Source: Kitagawia praeruptora (taxonomy: Eukaryota; Streptophyta; Magnoliopsida; Apiales; Apiaceae). Taken from it: a stretch of 64,000 nucleotides of DNA. The notes below the pieces were generated by a model. That model searched no databases. It worked only from the letters and a program-made list of their open reading frames with translations, and was not told the origin of the DNA. How positions within the stretch are numbered: position 1 is the first letter of the stretch; each line of letters starts with the position of its first letter. The position numbers and the translations under genes were made by a program. The stretch is from positions 124,135,609-124,199,608 of the forward strand of contig CM075348.1 of NCBI GenBank assembly GCA_037693485.1, written 5' to 3'. Positions 36,225-46,775 of this stretch are shown one piece after another.

Positions 36225-36300
36225 TTCAATACGGAGTCAGTTTGTGGTTTAATTTCTAAAACTTGGCCACACAACCTTCACAACACACAGTTTTCGCAAC
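36225..36300 (-). pseudogene. Upstream part of the unrecognised coding-like fragment
   Basis: In phase with 10678-10782 once the Mutator-like element is removed. Reading upstream, a TGA appears after about 15-20 codons, so either an intron lies here or the fragment is dead. Confidence 0.3.
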
Positions 36301-36342
36301 ATTTGAAGGATCCCACGTCTATGGCGGAGTGAACCATAAACT

Positions 36343-37290
36343 CTAGATGGCAGCCAAGTCTTTTTTTAAAATTAATATATTATAGCTTAATATCAAAAGT
36401 AGCATTTTCATGTTCTTCATGTCCACGAATCTTTGCATAATTGTTTCATTACTCATAGTCTCAAAAATGTCCCTTTCCATGTATGTCACTAAGCAATCAT
36501 TTAACCAAGCATCTCTCATTCCATTCCGAATACTTTTAATAAGATTCATAGCAGAAAAAGCTCTTTCGACGATTGCTGTTGCTACAGGCAGGATCAAAGC
36601 TAACTTAATCAACATGTAAACCAAAAGAAATCCAATATTCTTCTTTTTTTGAACCATTCTTTGAGCAAGTTCTCCAACCCCCTTTAAAATTTTAAAATCT
36701 TCATCACTTCTCAAATTTTTAATATAATTTTCAAGTTGATCCTCAAGTGCAAAAAGATGTCTTTCATCAAATTCAAGAGGATAAAATCTAGAAAATTGGA
36801 CTAACCTTTGTTTTTCAAAAGTTCTGAACGAATCACGTGGGTCAAGACATGATATATGTGTAAGTAGCTCGATATTGACATTATCAAAACGTTCATTCAT
36901 CTCCTTAAGTTAAAAATCAACTACAGCAATAAGTAATTGTGTTTTGAAATGATGAAGATTTGTAATTTTGTGTAAGTTAAGCTTTGATCTTCCACAAGGG
37001 ACATGAGGCTCATCATGTTTAAAATATCAATCTCATTCTTTTAAAAAAAAACTTCTTACCTCTACTAACGAATTATCCCAACCATTTTCTCTTAGTTCAT
37101 GTAACCTTTTTTAGCTACTTTAACCAAACCCATAGCAATTGGAAGGTCTTGATCCTTTCTTTGCAATGATTGAGATAGATCATTCGTTAATGCCAACACC
37201 CTCTTCATAAAGAATAGCAAGAATGAAAATAACTTTGATTTATTAGTAATTTGGTAATTTAGCTCCCCAAAAAATTAGATTTTATGCACA
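36343..37290 (-). pseudogene. hAT transposase remnant (C-terminal dimerisation domain)
   Basis: Clean frame 36900-36343 (185 residues). LPVATAIVERAFSAMNLIKS is the hallmark of the hAT C-terminal dimerisation domain, followed by RNGMRDAWLNDCLVTYMERD. Upstream, broken frames still give hAT-like stretches around 37080-37240 (minus strand LTNDLSQSLQRKDQD and LRENGWDN), typical of plant TTF-type zinc-finger hAT proteins. Frameshifts and the missing N-terminus make it non-functional. I could not find terminal repeats. Confidence 0.83.
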
Positions 37291-37645
37291 ACTAAGAACA
37301 TAAAACTGCATAAATGGAGAACAAGAAAATGATCAAGGAATTCAAATATTTAAGTATTCAACTACATTAAAAGAGAGAAACAACCATTGCACATGCTAAA
37401 TTTAAATACCCATGTGAAATTAAAGAAGTTATTTAAAAATATAGAAAAGGTACCTACTTAGCCTTTTTTTTAGAAAATAAAATTGAGGAATGATGAAGAA
37501 AGAGGCGAGGAACAATGGATGATTAAGCTTCATAAGAAGATAAAAGTAGTAACGGACCGTGAAGTTGTCCAGATGATTTCCCTGACTCTTTTTTGTGCCG
37601 CGACAATGAGTTCTTAAGATAAAAGCCCTTTTTTCACAGAAGTCA

Positions 37646-38444
37646 TGTTGGTATCCGTCCCAAATTCCTAAATAAGTTTAGAATTCGAATTCTATTATAA
37701 ATAGAATTTTAATTTGTGATAATTGAGATAATACTTTTTTTGGTAGAAATATTAATTGTGAAAAGATTTTAAGAAAGATGGTAATTGTCACAAATAAGAT
37801 ATGAAATAAATTAGGATTAGAATATTTGCGGTGTCTATAAATATAAATATTTTTAGGGATTTTGGTACTTTGCAGAAGTTAGAAAGTTTTGTGCGATACA
37901 CACAAGTGAGAACTTTTGTGATCAAGGTGATGTGATTGTATTCAAGTGTGCTGAGTGAGGGAACAATTCCAATCTTTTTTTTTTTTTGAAGAACAAAGGC
38001 GTTAATTCAATAATAAAAAGTCATACGGCATCTACACCAATGATCGAATCGATCAAACAGGAAATTGCAATCGTCTGTTCTCATCAAGAGACAGTTAAAC
38101 GATATTTTAATGTATATAAAAATACAAGTACCCACTTCATGCATCCTCGTTGAATTTCTGGTACCCGCTTTATCCTGACCCGATTGAGCTATCGTTTGAG
38201 CTATCAACCAAAACTGTTATCCCGTACAAACTTTCTTCACTAAATCGCGACCCCGCTTACAATCAAGAAGCGAAAAAACCAAACTCTCACAAAGGAGAGA
38301 AAATCAAACCTCTCACGAAGGAGAGAAATCAAGCCGAAAATATACAAGTGCGAAAAATTAAATACAAGCTAAAATCAGTTCCAATCTTGTAATACATTCA
38401 TCTTTAGTGAGAAACTAAGGCTTCGAATTTAGAAGAATACAACA
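37646..38444 (+). mobile_element. Probable solo LTR (copia-like), interrupted by a LINE tail
   Basis: Begins TGTTGGTATCC, ends AATACAACA (TGTTG/CAACA ends), with a TATA-like CTATAAATATAAATA near 37835 and a plausible transcribed part after it. No matching 5-bp TSD (AGTCA against GTTAA), so boundaries are tentative. Without the LINE insert it is about 390 bp. Confidence 0.45.
37967..38388 (-). mobile_element. 5'-truncated LINE (or SINE) insertion with poly(A) and 10-bp TSD
   Basis: A 13-T run at 37975-37987 is the poly(A) tail of a minus-strand insert that ends at 38378. TTCCAATCTT occurs at both sides (37967-37976 and 38379-38388). A variable-length TSD plus A-tail is the mark of target-primed reverse transcription. 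The body (about 390 bp) has no RT motif, as expected for a 3'-end fragment. TCTCACAAAGGAGAGAAA and TCTCACGAAGGAGAGAAA form a short direct repeat in it (38285-38330). Confidence 0.75.
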
Positions 38445-38855
38445 GTTAAAGCAATTAAAAAAACTAAGATTTTTGTGACTTTTTTATTTTTAATTATCTA
38501 ATCTACTAAACAAAAATGATTTAAAATTATAAAACCCATAATAAAATTAAAATTTAAAGGGGCTCAACTACGATTATTAACTAAGAACAAGAAAATAAAA
38601 ACGTTACTTTCAACCCTAAGTGGTTAGCATTTCGCTACTTTGTCCACTAATCGGATTTACGAAAATAACGAAAGCGAGGCAACATAAACGAGAGAGCAAG
38701 ACGAGAAAATAAAGGAAACTTAAAATTGCATTAAACTTAAAATGGAGTGTTTTCAAAATATAACTACAAAACAAGAAGGAATGAAATTTACACTACACTA
38801 AAACTACACTAAATTCTAGGTTCTTGATTACAAGGGGGGTATGTGGGCATTTATA
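38445..38855. other. Unassigned sequence, left flank of the Pack-MULE
   Basis: AT-rich, no ORF or RNA gene recognised. TTCTTGATTACAAGGGGGGT and CATTTATAGGATGAGAAT suggest the interior of an unclassified retroelement; it continues at 40242 after the Pack-MULE. Confidence 0.4.
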
Positions 38856-39150
38856 GGATGAGAATGGGTTAATTGTATTTCATAACTCAACTCGTGCTCA
38901 ACTTGATGTTGGATAATCGAACTCAAAAAGCTTGCAATTGAATGATTACACTAATAATTGATTGCAATTTAATCATTAAACACGAAATAACTTGCACAAC
39001 CATTAACTCACGTTAACTTTTAACGGTGCTCTGCTAAAATATCACCACGTATGATACCATGTCATTATTTTAACTTAAAAGTAAATTAAAATTAATTTAC
39101 TTATTTATCTTTTCTTTTTCTTTCCTCTATCTTCTCTCTCCCAACTGACT

Positions 39151-39196
39151 CTCTCTCTCTCTTTCTCTCTCTCTCTCTTCTCTTTCTTCTCCCTCA
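39151..39196 (+). repeat. CT-rich low-complexity tract
   Basis: CTCTCTCTCTCTTTCTCTC-type run, 40-85 bp before the PPR-fragment ATG. Plant 5' UTRs often contain such tracts, so it may have been captured together with the gene start. Confidence 0.8.
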
Positions 39197-39236
39197 ATCC
39201 ACAACTATACACACAAAATACACACAATATCATCAA

Positions 39237-39693
39237 ATGCAGACTCAACCTCTGCCCATCAAATCCACACCAATTCACAAACATGACGCACTTTTTGAGT
39301 TCCCTTTAAAACCCAACAAACACACAGTCTCTTACAACAATAACCCCACTTTAACTGATGTTCATTTGAACAATCTTTGCTCAAATGGGCATCTTAAAGA
39401 AGCTATTGATGCTCTTGACTCCATTTCCCAATCTGGGTTTAAGGTAAAATCAAGAACTTTTACTCGTTTGATTCATTTTTGTATTGATTGTAACTCAATT
39501 GTGTTGGGTCCTAAGCTTCATGGTTGCGTACATTTGGTGGGTGATGTGGACCCTTTTATTGAGACTAAATTGGGGAATGTATGCGAAATGTGGGTTTATT
39601 GATGATGCACGTAAGGTGTTTGATGTAATGTCAAAGAGAGATTTGTTTACTTGGTCTGCTATGATTGGTGGGTTTTTGAGGGAGAAGAGGTGA
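39237..39693 (+). pseudogene. Captured 5' fragment of a PPR protein gene
   Basis: From ATG 39237 (MQTQPLPIKS) the frame gives a leader-like N-terminus and then PPR-type sequence (LNNLCSNGHLKEAIDALDSI; RTFTRLIHFCIDCNS). One base is missing near 39575; the next frame continues MYAKCGFIDDARKVFDVMSK and LFTWSAMIGGFLREKR, the signature of PLS-class PPR repeats. It stops at TGA 39691-39693, after about 1.5-2 repeats, whereas the family has 10 or more. By memory it is most like the N-terminus of the DYW protein At1g19720. Not expected to make a working RNA-editing factor. Confidence 0.87.
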
Positions 39694-40241
39694 AGGTGGG
39701 TTGAGGGGATGGTGGTGATAGTGGTGGGTTAAGGGCGGTGGCTGCGCGAATTGAAAGAGAGGAAAAGGGAGGGGATGAGATGGGTGGAGGAGATGATTTG
39801 GCAGCCGGGGAGAAGATTGGGTGGAGGACGGTCGAGGAGAAAGGGGTTGTTCGGCGATGGGTGTGAATGCGGGAGGAAGGAGGCGGCGCTGCAGCGGGGA
39901 GGTGCGGCAGAGTTGTAGTGTGGGTTGAGGCGGAGGGAACAGAAAAGTTGGTGAATAAAAAGAAAAGAAATAAAAATGTAAAAAATTTTAAGAGTTTAAG
40001 AATTTTAAAATAATTAATTTTAAATTATTAACACATCAGCACACCACGTGTACAATTTTTAACACATTAGCATGCCACGTCACTTTTCCGTCACGAACGT
40101 TACATGGAGTTAACGATAGTTGGCCAATTGCAAGTTTTAATTATTTTGATGAGTTGACTGCAAGCTTTTTGAGTTTGATTACCCAACTACAAGTTGAGTA
40201 CGAGTTGAGTTATGAAATAGCCAATTAACCCGGATGAGAAT

Positions 40242-41114
40242 TAGGGGTAAGGGGTGTGTTGAGTGAATCTCCATCATACACATGTGGAGTGTGGTGGAGA
40301 AATCCTAGCCATCCAAGTATTTCCTTCCTCCTTAAGCATTGGTGTGTTTGATCTTGGCCATACACTTAACTAGTGTGTTTGGATGATCTCAACCTTCCAT
40401 TTGTCTTAAAATATTCCTTTTGGTCCAAGATCCTAATTCTTTTTCCTTCTTTGATTTTAGTCCTCTTTCTTCCTCTTTTGCCCTTCCTTGCTCTTTATTT
40501 CTTTATTTTGTCATTTATTTTCTTTTTCTTGAATTTCCTGAAATGCAAACAAAATAATTTATTAAAATACGAGTTCAAGCAACAAATATGTAATATCAAC
40601 CTACAAATCACCACTTCACCACTATCTCAAAACACCCAAATTTGACACAAAATTACCACGTTTTCAACACAAAAACCACTAATTACCATCTTCGTCTCCT
40701 ATTCCTCTTCCATAGCTGAGATAGTGAATGAGTTAAGTCATAGTTCATAACTTCTAATGTTCCGCTTGTACTGATATTGGATTGATTCCCCCTTTCAAGA
40801 TCTAGGAGGGCGAGATCTTCGAGCAAGGCGAGGTCCTTATCCTGATTGATGATTCAGCTTGAGGGCTATGCCTCTTTTGTATGGACGACGCCTCTTGAAA
40901 ATGTGTAACTTTATGTCAATTTGGGCCAAGCCCATTAGATATAACCTTCCTTTCTATTATGCGTTACAAGTCGGATCATCCTTCTTGAACCCATTAGAGG
41001 GCAACACCTTTTCAACAGGCGAGGCTATTTTTGAGCATAATAAATATCATAGATTCTTGTGATCATTTAACACACCTAATAACTATATCTTTTAGAATCT
41101 TCAAATGATTTTGT
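40242..41114. other. Unassigned sequence, right flank of the Pack-MULE
   Basis: No gene, RNA or terminal repeat recognised. A T-rich stretch (40430-40540) and CTTGAATTTCCTGAAATGCA resemble the non-coding interior of unclassified plant retroelements. It is probably one repeat with 38445-38855. Confidence 0.4.
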
Positions 41115-41123
41115 TAACTTTAT

Positions 41124-41314
41124 GAGTAGTGCTACAGACCCCAAATTTGGTACCAAATTTTGACACCAAATGATGTGGCATTCATTAATTGGCATTTTGG
41201 AATATTTTAATTGGATGGCCCTGGCGGGCCCATCATAATTATAACCAATAATTACTTGCCATGTCATTTGGGAAAGGAATTTGGGGTACCAATTTGGGGT
41301 ACCTAGTATTTTCC
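41124..41314. mobile_element. Mutator-type MITE, 191 bp
   Basis: Flanked by perfect 9-bp TSDs TAACTTTAT (41115-41123, 41315-41323). The ends are imperfect inverted repeats (GAGTAGTGCTACAGACCCCA against GGAAAATACTAGGTACCCCA), with CCCAAATTTGGTACC-like words on both sides. No coding capacity. Confidence 0.75.
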
Positions 41315-41925
41315 TAACTTTATTATTATACGTGTTGCTTCTTTTAGAGATAAGTAGACACAATAGAAACTTTCAAATTGTATCATTGTTGAGACGATCT
41401 TAATGATGGTTGGTGTAAGAACTTTGAGTTTAAAAAAAAAAGATTTTTAACGCGGCCCAAAAATACTTTAGTTTACTTTTATTCCTAATTTTCATTAATC
41501 GTATAACTTTCAATATCCAGCAATTTGTTTTTGAGTTTTGAAAAATAAACACATTTATATTCACCCCGTTTTCGGACCTAAGAGGTATCCATAAACCAAC
41601 AGAAATGATAAAATTACCTCTACACAAAATAACTCATGACCCCAATGAATGTATTTTTCTTGATACAAAATAATTAGTTTAAACATCATACTAATACAGT
41701 AATACACTTTTCATATAACTCTTGACTAAAGTCAAATTTGGATATTAACTTAAGGAAAATAATAATATCTTAAATGTGAATAATAATGATTGTAGATTCA
41801 CAATATCTTGGTAATGCATGACATTCTGATATTATTTTTAATGTGATAATAACTTTTGTAGATTGGTAGTAGATATCTACGGATCAAAAAGTAAAATCTC
41901 TTCTACGTACCATAAAAAACTTATC

Positions 41926-41932
41926 TATAAAT
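41926..41932 (+). promoter_or_regulatory. TATA box of the thionin-like gene
   Basis: TATAAAT, 84 bp before the ATG at 42010, a usual spacing for a plant gene with a short leader. Confidence 0.6.
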
Positions 41933-42009
41933 TGGGTGTAAGTGTCTCCAATCTTACATTCAAGAAATATATAATTGTATGAGATAGGTAGTAAAGAGAA
42001 ATTGAAAAG

Positions 42010-42445
42010 ATGGCAAAAAATAAAACCATAAGTCTTGTTGTCATGATCATGATTGGGTTGATAATGGTTAATATTCATGAAGCAGCAACTCATAACAATG
42101 GTGGTTATGATAATAAGATATCAAGTGCATGCTTAGCGAAATGTATCAAGTCATGTGCAAAGAGCGGAGTTCTTCTACCTTTTTGCTTTCCTGCATGTGT
42201 AGCAGCTTGTAGTAAGGCTCCTCAATCCCATCAAGATGCTGTCATAAAATGTACCTCTAATTGTGCACAATCTACATGTTCCAAATATATTGTCTCAGGT
42301 AATTTTTTATTTAATATATTTTAAATATTTTATGATTTATTATGTAGATAAATAATTCAAAAATTTGTGACTTTTTGCAGATGTAAATATCTTGGAGCAA
42401 TGTGTTGCAAATGAATGCATTCAAAAGTGCTTACCAGGAGCTTGA
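42010..42445 (+). CDS. Small secreted cysteine-rich peptide, thionin-like family (one intron)
   Basis: Exons 42010-42298 and 42381-42445, intron 42299-42380 (GTAATT...TTTGCAG, 82 bp); 117 residues in phase. Residues 1-25 are a signal peptide (MAKNKTISLVVMIMIGLIMV) cleaved near HEAAT. The mature part has 12 cysteines in CX3CX3C-type spacing (CLAKCIKSC, CFPACVAAC, CTSNCAQSTC, then two or three more in exon 2), forming disulfides in the secretory pathway. This pattern fits the plant thionin-like proteins (At1g12660/At1g12663 group), linked to defence or reproduction, rather than true thionins. Signal, splice sites, TATA box and an intact frame make this the best candidate for a live host gene in the window. 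Activity cannot be judged from sequence. Confidence 0.85.
42299..42380 (+). other. Intron of the thionin-like gene
   Basis: AT-rich, 82 bp, GT...AG. Without splicing, translation would run nine codons into it and stop at 42322-42324, losing the last cysteines. Confidence 0.85.
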
Positions 42446-43206
42446 TGAACTTTAAAATTTGTTTATGGATCTGTTTCTCTCCTTCCAAAAATTTATAATA
42501 TTTTAGATTAATTTGGTTGCCTGCCAATTGTTGATTTTATTCTTTTTTTTTTTGCCAAGTGTTAATTTTATTCTTAGAATATATATAACACCGTTGTAAA
42601 AATTGGGGATGACAACAAATAACATTTTTCGAAAAAAAACAAAAACAATAATTCTGAAATCAGATGGTTATATAATATGCATTTGGGAAAGGATTATTCC
42701 GTTTATATAAGATACTCATTTAGTAAACAAACATTCTAATTTTTTTAGTGATATCCATTTATCAATGGAATATCCAAAATAATTGTTCCAGTGCCGCGAT
42801 AGCAAATTGCCAGTAGAGTATGGCATACAGATAGGTATCCATTTGTTAGTGGGTCTCAATTATTATAAATACTAGCTTATAGCCCGTGTAAAACACAGGT
42901 TAGTTTTAATTTTTTATAATTTATTTATAATATAATATAATATTATAAATATTAGTTTAAATATGTTATTGATTCGAACCTTACATCTTTATATATAATA
43001 ATTTTTAGTATTAAATTTAAATTAATATGTTATTGGTGGGAATCGAATCCATATAATAATTTTTAGTATTAAATATAAATTAATATGTTATTGGCGGGAA
43101 TCGAATCTTGAACCTCTGCATATAACAAATTTTAGTATTGTTACATCTAACGGTCATGATGTATTTGAGTTGCTGATCTAATGGGATAACAAAAAATGGG
43201 GATAAC

Positions 43207-43870
43207 TAGGGATGGCAACGGGTCGGGTTCGGCTCGGGTTTTGCAAAATCCAAATCCAAATCCAAATATTTTCGGGTTTCGGATCGTATCGGGTTTCGGA
43301 TCCAAAACTCAATATCCAAATCCAAATCCATCGGGTTTCGGATCGGATCGGGTTTTTTCGGGTATTCAAAATTAAAAATAGTGTAAATAAGTTGCTTAAC
43401 AAAAAAATAAAAAAAAATTGTGTAAGTAAGTTAAAAAATACCGCTACATCCATGACAATTTATTTTCTCGATCTTTCCATATCTTATGTCTCAAAGATAT
43501 GTGTATGTATAATATGTATTTATAATATACATTTATATAATATATATATATATATATAAGTGTATGTATAATATGTATTTATAATATACATTTATATATA
43601 ATATATAATATATAAAATATATAATATAGAAAATATAAAATATAATAAATAAAATTCGGGTATTTTTCGGGTTTCGGGTTCGGCTCGGGTTTTGATCAGG
43701 TTTCGGGTTTCGGATCGGGTTTCGGATCGATATACATGAAATCCATATCCATATCCAAAAAATTTCGGGTATGAAATTCAAATCCATATCCAAAAAGTCG
43801 GGTTTTGGATATCCAAAAAGTCGGGTTTTGGATCAGGTATCCGTCGGTTCGGATTGTTTTGCCATCCCTA
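43207..43870. mobile_element. hAT-type MITE, 664 bp
   Basis: Ends TAGGGATGGCAA...TTGCCATCCCTA with a perfect 8-bp TSD GGGATAAC (43199-43206, 43871-43878), the hAT length. Subterminal arrays of GGGTTTCGGATCGG and AAATCCAAATCC words flank a TATATA-rich core (43500-43650). No transposase. Confidence 0.88.
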
Positions 43871-44867
43871 GGGATAACCAAAAATGGGGATAACCAAAAA
43901 AGGGTAACCAACTACAAATTATACCCGTTTTACTTATTATAATATAGTATAGATTCAACGTATCCAAACTTTGTTATTTCTTGCTTAGCAAAAAAAAAAA
44001 ACTTTGTTATTTCTTTCAACTTTATTAAAAACTTGTTATATTTGTTAATTTTTCTTTAACATTGTGAATCTCAAGTTACTGAATTTTGAGTAATAAAAAA
44101 AATGGGGATTAATTAAAATGAATAATCATAATAATAGGATGTATTTTTATATACCAATAATTTTGTTTGATCTATTAGATATTTTCCTTATCTATTTAAT
44201 TTGTTGTTTAATATATTTTTTGACATTTTAAATTCACTAATTGTTTATATTTAATCAAATATTATTGAATATTTTATCAAAAATACTAGTTTTTCTAAGT
44301 TTTTTTGTAAATTTTACCATCTTCTCAAAATATTTACTAAAATACTTTTTTCAAAATAAATAATTTTCAAAAATGACATCTTATTTGCAAAAATACGGTC
44401 TACATTTCATATTTGGTTGCATATTTTGTTGTATGATGGCATTTTTGCAAATGAGATGGTATTCTTGTAAATTATTTTTTTTTAAAAAAGTAGTGTTGTA
44501 AAAATAATTTGGGTTTGGATATTTATGAAAAAAGTCCAATATTATTTTATGTCTAATAATTTATAATAAAACATGTCGGATAAGAATTATTCATAGATCC
44601 ATTTTCAAAATAATGACATATCTTTTAAAAATTACAATTCTAAAAAAAATGCTAGACAATTCAAAAAATTATTCCAAAAAATGGTTAACTTTACTAATAA
44701 AAATATGATACCCATTACACACACAAATTAAAATATGTCAGGTGTTACTACATCATTTTATACAATTTTTTGGGTTTATTAACACCACCTTCAAATTAAA
44801 GGAAGAGATTATCGATATTATACATTCAATCAATTTTGTGTGGCTAACATCGAAGTACAACATTGTA

Positions 44868-45180
44868 CTCCCTCTGTCCCATCCATTTCTTTACAATTTC
44901 CTTTTTGGGCCGTCCCACCATTTCTTTACATTACCCAAAATAGTAAGTTTTAACACTATTACACCCACTACTTCACTTATTTTAACAATACTTTACACTA
45001 TTTCACCCACTACTTAACTTATTTTAACAATAAAATCACTATTACACCCACTACTTCACTTATTTTAACAATAAAATCATTATTACACCCACTACCTCAT
45101 TTATTTTAACAATATTACACCCACTATCCTTGACCTCCGTGCCCAGCCGTCATGTAAAGAACTGGCGGGGACGGAGGGAG
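44868..45180. mobile_element. Stowaway (Tc1/mariner-type) MITE, 313 bp
   Basis: Ends CTCCCTCTGTCCC ... GGGACGGAGGGAG with TA duplicated on both sides, the Stowaway hallmark. The core has 3-4 copies of a CACCCACTACTTCACTTATT-type word. Confidence 0.93.
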
Positions 45181-46111
45181 TACAACTGAATGAGATTTGC
45201 AAACGTGGATCTAATAAGAATTCATTTTTTCTACATTTTGCGTAAGGTTGAAGTTTTGTAGAGTATATATTAAAATATAAATTCTTATGAACTCGAATTG
45301 TGCAAATCGACATAGTAAAATATGTAAATCTTGAGTGTTAAATTTTTGGGTTTTAAGTGGAGGCTCACAATTGACATAATGTGATGTTGGTATGGAAAAC
45401 TATGTATAATCATAAAAACTGTAAGATGTAGAAAAAAATAGTATTTTAATATATGATAAAATATTTTTACATTGAAGGTATAAGTCTCAACTTTATTGTA
45501 ATACATCATCATTGATTATATAGCAAATTTTTAATTTTCATTAATCAAATTAAATTAACATAATAACGGAACTCTTTTTTTTTTAACTAATAATAATATT
45601 AAAAATAAGTCTATATTTTTCCCATAATGATATAACTAATAATAACATAAAGGTTAAATATTTAATTTTTTCATAATAATATATTAACATAGAGTTAATT
45701 TCTATGGAGACGAACATTTTTAGTGGAGACCGGAGACCAATATTAATCAAAACATTGAAAAAATTTATTCATTGAAAACCATGTTCTATGATAATCATTA
45801 TATCATTTATTTAATTGAAAATCTTGAAGATCATATATGTTTTACATGCAAATTTCATTAAAAATCTTGAAAATCATGTATATTCTGCAAACAAAATATT
45901 ACAGAATTATATATGATTTTTAACATTTTGAATAAAATAATAATGTTAATTGAACATTTTTTATAAATATATATATTTTACAATATTTTAAATGCATAAT
46001 GTATATGGGATGGTATCCACGGTCTGGTCTTCATATAACTTATATAACCATTAGTACCTAGGGGACAAAACTGTATAATAATTGAACACAAACTCAACTA
46101 ATTCGCGGCTA
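45181..46111. other. AT-rich intergenic sequence
   Basis: No gene, RNA or repeat recognised. The short frames present lack motifs. The same holds for 42446-43198 and 43879-44865. Confidence 0.5.
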
Positions 46112-46119
46112 CTCAGAAT

Positions 46120-46714
46120 TAGACCTGTCAAAACAGGTGGGTCGTGTCATTTCGTGTCGTGTACTTTCGTGTTTCGTGTACCTGAATGCTAAACCCAAAC
46201 CCACCCGTTTAGGATTCGTGTCATTTCGTGTTCGTGTACTTTCGTGTTCGTGTACGTTTCGTGTCGTGTTTCGTGTTATTTTAATTAATAATAAGAATAA
46301 AAAAATATATAAAAATATTAAAATATTACAATTTTCGATTATATTTTTACAAATATATATTAAAAATGTATTTTTACATAGTATTTATAAATATTATTAT
46401 AAATTTATGTATAATCACAAATATAAATGTTAAATGTCTAATAAAAATATTAAAATATCTAATATCTAATACCAACAAAACAAAACAGTTAATTATTTAT
46501 TTATATATATTTAATTATTTATTTATTTATTTCGTGTACTTCGTGTCGTGTCGTGTACTTGAAGAGTAAACCCAAACCCGACACTAAATCTCGGTCGTGT
46601 ACTTTCGTGTTCGTGTACTTTCGTGTCGTGTACTAAAAATGCAAATCCATGACACTAAATTTTCGTGTCGTTTCGTGTCGTTTTTTCGTGTCGTGTCGAA
46701 AATTGCCGGGTCTA
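46120..46714. mobile_element. hAT-type MITE, 595 bp, with TTTCGTGTCGTG arrays
   Basis: Short ends TAGACCTGTCAA ... TTGCCGGGTCTA and a perfect 8-bp TSD CTCAGAAT (46112-46119, 46715-46722). Degenerate CGTGTCGTGTAC repeats lie at both ends in the same orientation, each next to AAACCCAAACCC. The core is AT-rich. Non-coding. Confidence 0.88.
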
Positions 46715-46775
46715 CTCAGAATTGAGAATTATCGAGGAATATAATTATATAACCATGAATCCTACCACTCTCAAG

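Larger units (their letters stand above)
38866..40231. mobile_element. Pack-MULE: Mutator-like element with a captured PPR gene fragment
   Basis: GGGTTAATTG...ATTTCATAACTCAACTCG at the left matches the reverse complement of the right end; the inverted repeat runs over about 80 bp (for example AACTCAAAAAGCTTGCA). The TSD GGATGAGAAT is perfect (38856-38865, 40232-40241). At 10 bp it is within the 9-11 bp Mutator range. No transposase. Inside are a CT-rich leader, a PPR gene 5' fragment (39237-39693) and a G-rich block (39690-39930). Hence a non-autonomous element that picked up host exon sequence. Confidence 0.9.

Noticed and set aside
43207..43870. GGGTTTCGG words as interstitial telomere repeat
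   Set aside because: They do not match TTTAGGG and belong to the MITE's subterminal arrays.
43178..43911. Several ORFs with IQIQI or WIWI-type repeats
   Set aside because: They are readings of AAATCCAAATCC and GGGTTTCGG arrays in a hAT MITE.
46120..46714. TTTCGTG arrays as possible telomere-like DNA
   Set aside because: The words are degenerate, not a perfect heptamer, and lie within clear hAT ends with an 8-bp TSD.
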